DNA of 12,827 bases from Roseiarcus sp035606915 (GTDB taxonomy: Bacteria > Pseudomonadota > Alphaproteobacteria > Rhizobiales > Beijerinckiaceae), in NCBI GenBank assembly GCA_035606915.1, contig DATNDU010000145.1, positions 1 to 12,827 on the forward strand, in the 5' to 3' direction. This document shows, piece by piece, positions 6,476 through 12,827 of the stretch (position 1 is the first letter of the stretch; every line of letters starts with the position of its first letter). Both the position numbers and the translations under genes were made by a program. The notes under the pieces are model-generated. The model worked only from the letters and a program-made list of their open reading frames with translations. It ran no database searches and was not told where the DNA came from.

Positions 6476-6498
6476 GCGATCGAACCGAGTGGATGCTC

Positions 6499-7197
6499 AT
6501 GCCGACAATCGCGCTGGTCGACGATGATCGCAATATTCTCACCTCCGTCTCCCTTTCCATGGAGGCCGAAGGCTTCCGCGTGCAAACCTACACCGATGGC
6601 GCCAGCGCCCTCGACGGGCTGAAAGCCAATCCGCCGGACCTCGCCATCTTCGACATCAAGATGCCGCGCATGGACGGCATGGAGTTGCTGCGACGCTTGC
6701 GGCAGAAATCCGATCTGCCGGTGATTTTCCTCACCTCCAAGGACGAGGAGATCGACGAATTGTTCGGCCTTAAGATGGGGGCCGACGATTTCATCCGCAA
6801 ACCGTTCTCGCAGCGCCTGCTGGTCGAGCGCGTGAAGACCATCCTGCGCCGCGCCAACCCCAAGGACGCCGCCGCGCAAAAAGAGACCGAGGCCAAGATC
6901 CTCGAACGCGGCCGCCTCAAGATGGACCCGGAGCGCCACACCTGCACCTGGGACGCTACGCCGGTGACGCTGACCGTCACCGAGTTCCTCATCCTCCAGG
7001 CGCTGGCGACCCGGCCCGGCGTAGTCAAGAGCCGCAACGCGCTGATGGACGCGGCCTATGACGACCAGGTCTATGTCGACGACCGCACCATCGACAGCCA
7101 CATCAAGCGGTTGCGCAAGAAGTTCAAGGTGGTGGAGCCCGACTTCGAAATGATCGAGACCCTTTACGGCGTCGGCTATCGATTCCGCGAGGCGTAA
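6499..7197 (+). CDS. chvI: Response regulator ChvI (OmpR family)
   Basis: Codes for 232 residues. Receiver domain 1-115: acidic pocket Asp8-Asp10 (LVDDDRN), phosphoacceptor Asp52 (IFDIKMPRMDGM), conserved Ser80 and Lys101 (IRKPF). OmpR-type winged helix DNA-binding domain about 130-230: LTVTEFLILQALATRPG, DDRTIDSHIKRLRKKF, then ETLYGVGYRF. The N-terminal sequence TIALVDDDRNILTSVS is characteristic of ChvI, the regulator of acid/envelope stress, exopolysaccharide and host-association genes in rhizobia, Agrobacterium and Brucella, activated by the ChvG kinase encoded next. ATG 6499 was preferred to ATG 6493 because GAGTGG is suitably spaced and the product starts MPTIAL as in relatives. The leader is structured (6425-6475). 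Nineteen bases separate it from chvG. Confidence 0.95.
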   Translation: MPTIALVDDDRNILTSVSLSMEAEGFRVQTYTDGASALDGLKANPPDLAIFDIKMPRMDGMELLRRLRQKSDLPVIFLTSKDEEIDELFGLKMGADDFIRKPFSQRLLVERVKTILRRANPKDAAAQKETEAKILERGRLKMDPERHTCTWDATPVTLTVTEFLILQALATRPGVVKSRNALMDAAYDDQVYVDDRTIDSHIKRLRKKFKVVEPDFEMIETLYGVGYRFREA

Positions 7198-7216
7198 ACG
7201 GCGGCGGCCTGACGCG

Positions 7217-9013
7217 ATGGGCATTGAATTCCGAACCGCGCAAGGCGCCCCGGCGGCGACGCGATGGCGCCGATCGCGGCTACGGCGCAGGCTGTGGCGG
7301 CTGCGACGGATTCTGGAGTCCAACGTCTCGTCGTCGCTGACGCGGCGCATCGTGACGCTCAACCTGGGCGGCCTTGCCGCGCTGGTGATGGGCTTCCTGT
7401 TGCTTAATCATTTCCGCGCCGACATCATCCAGGCGCGCATGCAGAGCCTGACCACGCAGGCCGACATCATCGCCGCCGCGGTCGCCGCCTCCGCGGCGGT
7501 CGATACCGATTCGCTGCTCATCGATCCCGACAAACTTCTCGACTTCGCCCACGGCGACCCCTCGCCGGCGCGTGAGGACGATTCGCTGGTGTTCTCGATC
7601 AATCCCGAGCGCATTGGCCCGGTGCTGCACCGGCTCGTCACGCCGACCCACACCCGCGCCCGCATCTTCGACCGCGACGGGCAGATGCTGTTGGATTCGC
7701 AGACGCTGAGCCCGCGCAATGCGCGCAGCGAGGCCGCCGACGCCGCCAACGAGGACACCACCTTCCTGGAGCGGCTGTGGGATTCGCTGCGCGTCGCCTT
7801 CCGCGGCCCCCAGGCCCTGCAACCCAATTACCGCTGGTCGACCGACGGTCTGGCGCTGCCGGAGGTGGCGCGGGCGCTGCACGCCAAGACCACGTCGATG
7901 ACCCGCGTCAACGCCACCGGCGAGACCATCGTCTCAGTCGGCGTGCCGATCCAGCGCGGCGCGGTGGTGCGCGGCGCGCTGGTGCTTTCGACCCGCGGCG
8001 GCGACATCGACAAGGTGATCGCCAGCGAGCGCTGGGGGTTGCTGCGCTTCTTCCTGGTCATCGCCGGCGTCATGCTGGTGTTGTCGCTGTCGCTCGCCAA
8101 CACTATCGGCGAACCCGTGCGCAAGCTCGCCGACGCCGCCGAGCGTGTGCGGCGCGGCATCAAGTCGCGCCAGCAGATCCCGGATTTCACCGACCGCAGC
8201 GATGAAATCGGCCATCTGTCGCGTGCGCTCGGCGAGATGACGCAGGCGATGTACGGCCGCATCGACGCCATCGAGAGCTTCGCCGCCGATGTCGCGCACG
8301 AATTGAAGAACCCGCTGACCTCGCTGCGTAGCGCCGTGGAGACGCTGCCGCGCGTCAAGAGCGAACCATCGCGGCTGCGGCTGATGGAGATCATGCAGCA
8401 CGACGTGCGCCGGCTCGACCGGCTGATCTCCGACATTTCCGACGCTTCGCGACTCGACGCGGAGATGGCGCGCGTCGATTCGACGCCCGTCGATGTCGCC
8501 CAACTGGCGCGCGCGGTTGTCGCCATGGTCGCCGACAGCCCGCGCAGCCGGGGCGTCGCGCTCCAACTCAGCATCGAGCCCGCCGCCGACGGCGGCCAGC
8601 CGGACTATTTTGTCATGGGCCACGATTCGCGGCTCGCGCAAGTGGTCACCAATCTCGTCGACAACGCCTGCTCGTTCTCGCAGCCCGGCGCACAGGTGCG
8701 GATCGCGCTGCGGCGCGCCGGCGACGAGGGCGAACTGTTGCAGATCGTCGTCGAGGACGACGGGCCCGGCATCCCCGACCATGCGATCGAGCGCATCTTC
8801 GAGCGCTTCTATACCGACCGGCCGAGCGAGGGCTTCGGCGAGAATTCCGGCCTCGGCCTGTCGATCTCGCGCCAGATCGTGCAGGCCCATTCCGGCCGGT
8901 TGTGGGCGGAGAACCGGCCCCTGGCGCCGGGCGCGCCGACCGAGGACGAGGAGGGCGCGCCGCGCCACGGCGTCGGCGCGCGCTTCATCGTCGAGCTTCC
9001 GGCTTGTCCATGA
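7217..9013 (+). CDS. chvG: Sensor histidine kinase ChvG
   Basis: Codes for 598 residues. Arg-rich cytoplasmic N-terminus (about 16-33), first membrane helix about 44-64, a periplasmic sensor domain about 65-275 carrying the stimulus-binding region typical of ChvG (IFDRDGQMLLDSQ near 150-162), second helix about 276-296, HAMP about 297-350. The dimerisation/phosphoacceptor helix contains VAHELKNPLTSLRSAVETL with His361. The ATPase domain shows Asn483 (NLVDNACSFS), the G1 box EDDGPGIPD (513-521), the F box ERIFERFYTDRP and G2 box GLGLSIS (545-551). It phosphorylates ChvI; in rhizobia and Agrobacterium a periplasmic protein, ExoR, holds the kinase inactive until acid stress, which may or may not apply here. 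Its stop is the first of three ATGA overlaps leading to hprK. Confidence 0.95.
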   Translation: MGIEFRTAQGAPAATRWRRSRLRRRLWRLRRILESNVSSSLTRRIVTLNLGGLAALVMGFLLLNHFRADIIQARMQSLTTQADIIAAAVAASAAVDTDSLLIDPDKLLDFAHGDPSPAREDDSLVFSINPERIGPVLHRLVTPTHTRARIFDRDGQMLLDSQTLSPRNARSEAADAANEDTTFLERLWDSLRVAFRGPQALQPNYRWSTDGLALPEVARALHAKTTSMTRVNATGETIVSVGVPIQRGAVVRGALVLSTRGGDIDKVIASERWGLLRFFLVIAGVMLVLSLSLANTIGEPVRKLADAAERVRRGIKSRQQIPDFTDRSDEIGHLSRALGEMTQAMYGRIDAIESFAADVAHELKNPLTSLRSAVETLPRVKSEPSRLRLMEIMQHDVRRLDRLISDISDASRLDAEMARVDSTPVDVAQLARAVVAMVADSPRSRGVALQLSIEPAADGGQPDYFVMGHDSRLAQVVTNLVDNACSFSQPGAQVRIALRRAGDEGELLQIVVEDDGPGIPDHAIERIFERFYTDRPSEGFGENSGLGLSISRQIVQAHSGRLWAENRPLAPGAPTEDEEGAPRHGVGARFIVELPACP

Positions 9014-9042
9014 AGGCGTGCCCATGAAGGCTTGCCCATGAA
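9001..9042 (+). repeat. Three tandem 14-bp units creating a triple ATGA stop/start relay between chvG and hprK
   Basis: Units GGCTTGTCCATGAA (9001-9014), GGCGTGCCCATGAA (9015-9028) and GGCTTGCCCATGAA (9029-9042) differ by one or two bases. Each holds an ATGA. The chvG stop TGA 9011-9013 overlaps ATG 9010, which opens a five-codon frame (MKACP) ending at TGA 9025-9027; that overlaps ATG 9024, opening a second MKACP frame ending at TGA 9039-9041; that overlaps ATG 9038, the hprK start. Each of the last two ATGs has AAGG seven to eight bases upstream supplied by the preceding unit. Because 14 is not a multiple of three, the three ATGs lie in three different frames. Confidence 0.85.
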
Positions 9043-9535
9043 CGACAGCGCCGTTCACGCCACCGCCTTGCTCGTCGGCGAACGCGGCGTGCTGCTGCGC
9101 GGCGCCTCGGGCGCCGGCAAGAGCCTGATGGCGCTGGCGCTTATCGAGCGGGTCCGGCGCGAGGGCGGCTTTGCGGCATTGGTCGCCGACGATCGCGTCT
9201 GGCTTGAGGCCGTCAACGGCCGGCTCATCGCGCACGGGCGCGCGCAACTGGCGGGCCTGTGCGAGCGCCGCGGCGAGGGCCTGATCGAGACGCCGCACGA
9301 ACCGCGTGCGGTGCTGCGGCTCATCGTCGATCTCGCCGAGCGTGGCCAGCCGCCGCCGCGCATGCCCGAGGCGGCGGACCGCTACGATACGCATTGTGGG
9401 ATAACATTGCCACGGCTGCGCGTTGACGTTTCGCCGGGGCTCGGCGACGGCGTTTCCGCCACATTGTCCGCGCTTCGTCGCATCGACGGTCCGAACTGGC
9501 GAAAAAACGTTTACGACGACGCGCTTTTTGCTTGA
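9038..9535 (+). CDS. hprK: HPr kinase/phosphorylase, short alphaproteobacterial form
   Basis: Codes for 165 residues from ATG 9038; AAGG (9027-9030) is well spaced, and this start is preferred to TTG 9032. Only the catalytic domain is present: Walker A GASGAGKS (22-29), LVADDRVWLE (48-57), and the HprK signature region CERRGEGLIE (75-84). The N-terminal domain and the C-terminal regulatory helix of Gram-positive HprK (about 310 residues) are absent, as is normal in this class. It phosphorylates and dephosphorylates HPr on the regulatory serine (Ser66 of the HPr encoded two genes on). It sits between ChvG and the EIIA/HPr genes, with translation probably coupled to chvG through the repeat relay. 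Confidence 0.9.
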   Translation: MNDSAVHATALLVGERGVLLRGASGAGKSLMALALIERVRREGGFAALVADDRVWLEAVNGRLIAHGRAQLAGLCERRGEGLIETPHEPRAVLRLIVDLAERGQPPPRMPEAADRYDTHCGITLPRLRVDVSPGLGDGVSATLSALRRIDGPNWRKNVYDDALFA

Positions 9536-9540
9536 ACATT

Positions 9541-9566
9541 GCGCCGCAGCGCACAAAATGCGGCGC
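9541..9566 (+). repeat. 8-bp inverted repeat between hprK and the EIIA gene
   Basis: GCGCCGCA (9541-9548), 10-base loop, TGCGGCGC (9559-9566), six bases past the hprK stop. The stem is strong, but only TT follows, so this is not a standard intrinsic terminator. It could stabilise an mRNA 3' end or set a lower level for the downstream genes. Confidence 0.45.
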
Positions 9567-9628
9567 TTACGGCGATGATGTCAAAAATGCGTCGCTAGGC
9601 GCAGTGGGCCACTGTTGGTGAAGCGTAT

Positions 9629-10030
9629 ATGATAGGCATGGTCTTGGTGACCCACGGGAAACTCGCGCACGGCTTTCGCGCCGCGCTGGAGCATGTGGTG
9701 GGGCCGCAATCGCAATTCGAGACCATCGCGATCGGCCCCGAGGACGACATGGAGCAACGCCGCACCGATATATTGGAAGCGGCGCAGCGCGTGCAGGACG
9801 GCAGCGGCGTGGTGCTGCTGACCGACATGTTTGGCGGCACGCCGTCCAATCTGGCGATTTCGGCGATGGAAGGCGGGCGCATCGAGGTGATCTGCGGCAT
9901 CAATCTGCCGATGCTCATCAAGCTCGCGACGTTGAGGGATACGGCCGAACTCGATCACGCCGTTATCGAGGCGCGCGACGCCGGTCGCAAATACATCACC
10001 ATCGCCAGCAAAGTCTTGACCGCCAAATGA
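9629..10030 (+). CDS. PTS EIIA component, mannose (fructose-specific IIA Man) family
   Basis: Codes for 133 residues, the size of a stand-alone EIIA Man domain. Active-site His9 lies in MVLVTHGKLAHGF, and the family motif LLTDMFGGTPSNLA (near 68-81) is complete, followed by VICGINLPML. It accepts phosphate from HPr. In alphaproteobacteria this protein (called PtsM, ManX or EIIA Man) has no dedicated permease and is thought to act in regulation; no EIIB or EIIC gene is present in this window. ATG 9629 is preceded by GGTGAAG at reasonable spacing; ATG 9638 is an alternative. The 93-base gap after hprK holds an inverted repeat. The stop TGA overlaps the HPr start (ATGA, 10027-10030). Confidence 0.9.
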   Translation: MIGMVLVTHGKLAHGFRAALEHVVGPQSQFETIAIGPEDDMEQRRTDILEAAQRVQDGSGVVLLTDMFGGTPSNLAISAMEGGRIEVICGINLPMLIKLATLRDTAELDHAVIEARDAGRKYITIASKVLTAK

Positions 10031-10356
10031 TCGAGGAACTCGACGAGGAAGGGCAGCCCTGTCCGCCGCCGCCGCGTCTGGCGGGAACCGAAGCGCGCGA
10101 ACTCAAAATCGTCAACCGCAAGGGCCTGCATGCGCGGGCGACCGCCAAATTTGTGCAGTGCGTCGATCGTTTCGACGCCGAGATCAGCGTGACGCGCTGC
10201 GGCGAGACCGTCGGCGGCGATTCGATCATGGGGATACTAACGCTGGGCGCCGGCCTCGGCTCGACGATCACGGTCGCCGCGCGCGGTCGCCAGGCGTGCG
10301 AGGCGCTCGACGCGCTGGCGACGCTGGTGGCGGACCGGTTCGGCGAGGACGAGTAG
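10027..10356 (+). CDS. ptsH: Phosphocarrier protein HPr
   Basis: Codes for 109 residues. The HPr domain begins near residue 23 (ARELKIVNRKGLHARATAKF) with catalytic His35 in GLHARA; the regulatory serine is Ser66 in GGDSIMGILTLG, the target of HprK. A 20-odd residue acidic/proline extension (EELDEEGQPCPPPP) precedes it, longer than the classic 85-90 residue HPr. HPr takes phosphate from an EI protein (encoded elsewhere) and passes it to EIIA. Start and upstream stop share ATGA, indicating translational coupling to the EIIA gene. Its stop codon (10354-10356) directly abuts the lptB stop on the other strand, with no intergenic terminator. Confidence 0.93.
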   Translation: MIEELDEEGQPCPPPPRLAGTEARELKIVNRKGLHARATAKFVQCVDRFDAEISVTRCGETVGGDSIMGILTLGAGLGSTITVAARGRQACEALDALATLVADRFGEDE

Positions 10357-11130
<774 letters not shown>

Positions 11131-11197
11131 CGACGCCGCGCCTTGGCTTGCGCCAGACTTAACCCCATGACGACGCGGGCGTAGCGCGACATGGGAT

Positions 11198-11776
11198 CTA
11201 TTTCTTTTTCTGTCCGCCAGCGGAATCGACGCTGCCGGGCAGGAACACGCCATGCACCCGCGAGCTTCCGCCCTGCACGGCGGCCTGGCCGGTGCTGAGG
11301 TCATAGACCAGCCGGTCGCCCTTGGTGATGTTGCGGCCGTCGGTCAGCACGACATGGCCGCTCAGCACCACGTCGTTGCGGCCCTTGTCATAGGCGCCGC
11401 TGTCGGCCGTCGCGGTTTGGGTCTTGGAGTGCACCGTGACAGGGCCGGCGCAATCCATGTGCTTGAGCCGGCTGGAGGCGTCCGTCCCGGCGGCGGGGGT
11501 CGCGGCGTTGGCGGGTTTGGCCGGCGCCTGCGAAGTCTCCATGAAGATGGTGAGCCTCGAGCAGGTGAGTTTGGTGTCGCCCTGTACGACGACGACATGG
11601 CCGTCATAAATCGCTCTTCCCTCTTTCTCGAAATAGTCGAGCTTGTCGGCGTCGATCGAGATCGGCGATTTCGAATCGCCGCCGGGCAGGATCGAGACCG
11701 GCCGGCTGTCCTTCGTCGCGGCAGCGGCGGCGGGCGCGAGGCCGAGCGCCAGCATAAACAGCGCGGCTCGCCTCAT
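11198..11776 (-). CDS. lptA: LPS transport periplasmic protein LptA
   Basis: Codes for 192 residues. An N-terminal signal peptide (about 1-20: two Arg, hydrophobic stretch, AAAAA end) exports it to the periplasm. The OstA/LptA beta-jellyroll runs from about 37 (SPISIDADKLDYFEKEGRAIYDG landmarks) to about 172, with the repeated pattern GHVVVVQGD, GHVVLTDGRN and GDRLVYDLSTGQA. A low-complexity Ala/Pro insert at about 82-103 interrupts the fold between strands, and the protein ends in three lysines. LptA forms the bridge that carries LPS between the membranes. Start and the lptC stop share ATGA (11773-11776), so the two are translationally coupled. Confidence 0.9.
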   Translation of the reverse strand: MRRAALFMLALGLAPAAAAATKDSRPVSILPGGDSKSPISIDADKLDYFEKEGRAIYDGHVVVVQGDTKLTCSRLTIFMETSQAPAKPANAATPAAGTDASSRLKHMDCAGPVTVHSKTQTATADSGAYDKGRNDVVLSGHVVLTDGRNITKGDRLVYDLSTGQAAVQGGSSRVHGVFLPGSVDSAGGQKKK

Positions 11777-12456
11777 GGCGTCGAGCCTTCCGGCGCGGCG
11801 TCCTTGCCGTTGATGAGGGTGCGCACATGGCCCTCGAAGGTCGCCTGAGCGCCGTTGTCCTTCACCGCGAGCGAATCGCCGGTGATCGTCGTGTCGGGGG
11901 CAATGCGCACCTTAACCGGTTGTTTCGACACGTACTCGCCCTGCTTGAATTTGATGTGGACGCTTCGCAAAAAGACTTGATAGCGCGAATTCTTCAACTG
12001 CACCTCGCCAGCGAGGTCGAGCGTTTCGCCGGCGCTTTCGTAATGGCCGGTGTCGGCGGAAAGACGGCTGACCTCGCGGTTGGGCGTCGCGATGTCGCCG
12101 CCGATCAACGCGAGATCGACGTCGCCGGGATGCAGTGCGTCCTGCATCGCCTTGACGGCGGTGATGTTGTAGCCGCCGCCGCCGGGACGGGCGCCGGTGA
12201 GTCGCGGCCGGTCCATGGTTATGCGACCGCCCTCGATGCCGATGCCGTCGAACGACACGTCGCGCAGCGTATGGCCGAGATTATGAACAAAGGCGAGGCC
12301 GGCCAGCGCCGCGACGCCGCCGACGACGCCAATCTCCAGGGCGCGCCGCGCCAAGCGCACGCGGCGCGAATGGCGGCGCGCGGCGAGAAAGGCGCGCGCG
12401 CGGCCATCGGCCGCCTCGGCCTGGGGCGAAGCGAGGGCGAAGACGCTGAAGGGCAT
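11773..12456 (-). CDS. lptC: LPS export system protein LptC
   Basis: Codes for 227 residues. A basic N-terminal segment (about 19-38) is followed by one membrane helix (about 39-58) and a periplasmic LptC jellyroll (about 65-215) with GIGIEGGRITMDRPRLTG landmarks, YNITAVKAMQD, LIGGDIATPN and GDSLAVKDNGAQATFEGHV pieces. LptC anchors in the inner membrane and hands LPS from LptBFG to LptA. The start is ATG 12456; the frame upstream has no alternative start codon nearby, and the ribosome site is weak. It is the first gene of lptC-lptA-lptB on this strand; upstream lies only the divergent tRNA, so its promoter should be within 12457-12562, though I cannot pick a clear one. Confidence 0.88.
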   Translation of the reverse strand: MPFSVFALASPQAEAADGRARAFLAARRHSRRVRLARRALEIGVVGGVAALAGLAFVHNLGHTLRDVSFDGIGIEGGRITMDRPRLTGARPGGGGYNITAVKAMQDALHPGDVDLALIGGDIATPNREVSRLSADTGHYESAGETLDLAGEVQLKNSRYQVFLRSVHIKFKQGEYVSKQPVKVRIAPDTTITGDSLAVKDNGAQATFEGHVRTLINGKDAAPEGSTP

Positions 12457-12513
12457 GGCGCATGCAACATAGTCTACGGCCGGGGAAAACGAAACGGCGC
12501 CGTTCGGCGCGCA

Positions 12514-12542
12514 TTGCGCGGCGTGGCGCGTGCCGCTAAATC
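12514..12542 (+). promoter_or_regulatory. Candidate promoter of the tRNA gene
   Basis: TTGCGC (12514-12519), 17-base spacer, TAAATC (12537-12542), ending 20 bases before the first base of the tRNA. The spacing is right for a stable-RNA promoter with a short leader; the hexamers are only moderate matches. Confidence 0.4.
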
Positions 12543-12562
12543 GGGGCCTCCTGGCGTTTGCC

Positions 12563-12638
12563 GGGCCGGTAGCTCAATGGTTAGAGCCGGCCGCTCATAA
12601 CGGTCTGGTTGGGGGTTCGAGTCCCTCCCGGCCCACCA
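12563..12638 (+). tRNA. tRNA with CAU anticodon, probably tRNA-Ile2 (lysidine type)
   Basis: A 76-base cloverleaf with encoded CCA. Acceptor stem GGGCCGG (12563-12569) pairs with CCGGCCC (12628-12634), then discriminator A and CCA. D arm GCTC/GAGC; anticodon arm GGCCG-CTCATAA-CGGTC with anticodon CAT at 12596-12598; T arm GGGGG-TTCGAGT-CCCTC. It lacks the three G:C pairs of initiator tRNA-Met in the anticodon stem. The CTCATAA loop, TGGTT variable region and overall layout resemble tRNA-Ile2, whose C34 is modified to lysidine so that it reads AUA; elongator tRNA-Met is the alternative. It is the likely integration target of the adjacent recombinase. Confidence 0.95.
12596..12638 (+). other. 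Inferred attachment site (tRNA 3' half) of an integrated element
   Basis: Tyrosine recombinases next to a tRNA commonly use the anticodon-to-3'-end segment of that tRNA as attachment core, and the integrase reading toward the tRNA 3' end begins 36 bases on. The exact core cannot be fixed because the second copy would lie at the far end of the element, outside this window. Confidence 0.35.
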
Positions 12639-12673
12639 TTGTTTTCAATAAGTTGCGACAATTTATTGCCGGC

Positions 12674-12827
12674 TCAGCCTTTTCCCCCACTCGATCCCCC
12701 ACTGAAACGGCCGCCTCGGGAGCCGATCGCCAGGGCGGCTTCCTCTTGGTAGTCGGGGGCTAGGTGGCCATAGTGGGCGATGATCATGGGTTCGGACGTG
12801 CCGAGAAAGTCGGCGATCAGCCGCGTC
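12674..12827 (-). CDS. Tyrosine recombinase/phage integrase, C-terminal fragment
   Basis: The frame enters from the right edge and gives 50 residues to TGA at 12674-12676. It reads TRLIADFLGTSEPMI, then IAHYGHLAPDYQEEAALAIG: the box after the catalytic His-x-x-Arg of tyrosine recombinases, with LG followed by HYGHLAPD, in which Tyr of HYGHL is the likely DNA-attacking nucleophile. The rest of the active site is beyond the window. The tail is Gly/Ser-rich (SGGSSGG) and arises from a 12-bp tandem duplication (TCCCCCACT at 12683-12691 and 12695-12703). The gene ends 36 bases from the tRNA 3' end and reads toward it, the classic layout of a tRNA-integrated genomic island or prophage whose body lies to the right. 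Confidence 0.8.
   Translation of the reverse strand, partial: TRLIADFLGTSEPMIIAHYGHLAPDYQEEAALAIGSRGGRFSGGSSGGKG

Noticed and set aside
5521..7197. A 558-codon + frame that could be read as an N-terminal extension of ChvI
   Set aside because: The upstream part is antisense to the HugZ-type gene and lacks any family feature; ChvI has a standard length from ATG 6499.
9032..9037. TTG at 9032 as the hprK start
   Set aside because: ATG 9038 has the better-spaced AAGG and fits the ATGA overlap pattern of the repeat units.
7934..9556. A 540-codon - strand frame across chvG and hprK
   Set aside because: Shadow frame caused by codon-position GC bias; the + strand genes have complete conserved domains.
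9541..9566. Intrinsic terminator between hprK and the EIIA gene
   Set aside because: The 8-bp stem is real, but no T run follows on the + strand, so it is recorded only as an inverted repeat.

Overview
The window looks like high-GC chromosomal DNA from an alphaproteobacterium, most likely of the Hyphomicrobiales (Rhizobiales). The strongest evidence is the block chvI-chvG-hprK-EIIA(Man)-ptsH, an order typical of rhizobia and relatives, together with lptC-lptA-lptB and a two-domain malic enzyme C-terminus that look alphaproteobacterial. I cannot assign a genus.

Left part (1-1363): the 3' end of an NADP-malic enzyme (MaeB with its phosphotransacetylase-like tail). It is followed by a small membrane-peptide reading frame that a TGA directly after the ATG appears to break, and then by an overlapping DUF4160/DUF2442 pair that resembles a toxin-antitoxin module. 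This stretch looks accessory. Middle-left (1364-6267): a GH15 glucoamylase/trehalase-type hydrolase (-); a DUF1127 small protein (-) divergent from a LysR regulator (+), with overlapping promoters; exonuclease III (-), whose stop overlaps the LysR stop; and a HugZ-type FMN split-barrel protein (-) with a TTG start.

Centre (6268-10356, all +): the ChvI response regulator, the ChvG sensor kinase, the short alphaproteobacterial HPr kinase/phosphorylase, a mannose-family EIIA and HPr. Together these form an envelope-stress/acid two-component system joined to a regulatory phosphotransferase branch with no sugar permease in view. The chvG-hprK junction carries three copies of a 14-bp unit that create two five-codon ORFs, so the ribosome path from chvG to hprK has three consecutive ATGA stop/start overlaps. 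The chvI leader contains two CCCC/GGGG hairpins.

Right part (10357-12827): lptC-lptA-lptB on the - strand, encoding the inner-membrane and periplasmic lipopolysaccharide export components, with lptB stopping on the base next to the ptsH stop. Next is a CAU-anticodon tRNA (probably tRNA-Ile2) on the + strand. Downstream of its 3' end, pointing back at it, is the C-terminal 50 codons of a tyrosine recombinase. This arrangement marks the edge of an integrated element extending beyond the right end of the window.

I found no clearly new multi-gene system. The least expected structures are the triple ATGA relay at chvG/hprK, the tRNA-integrase boundary, and the small accessory cluster after maeB.
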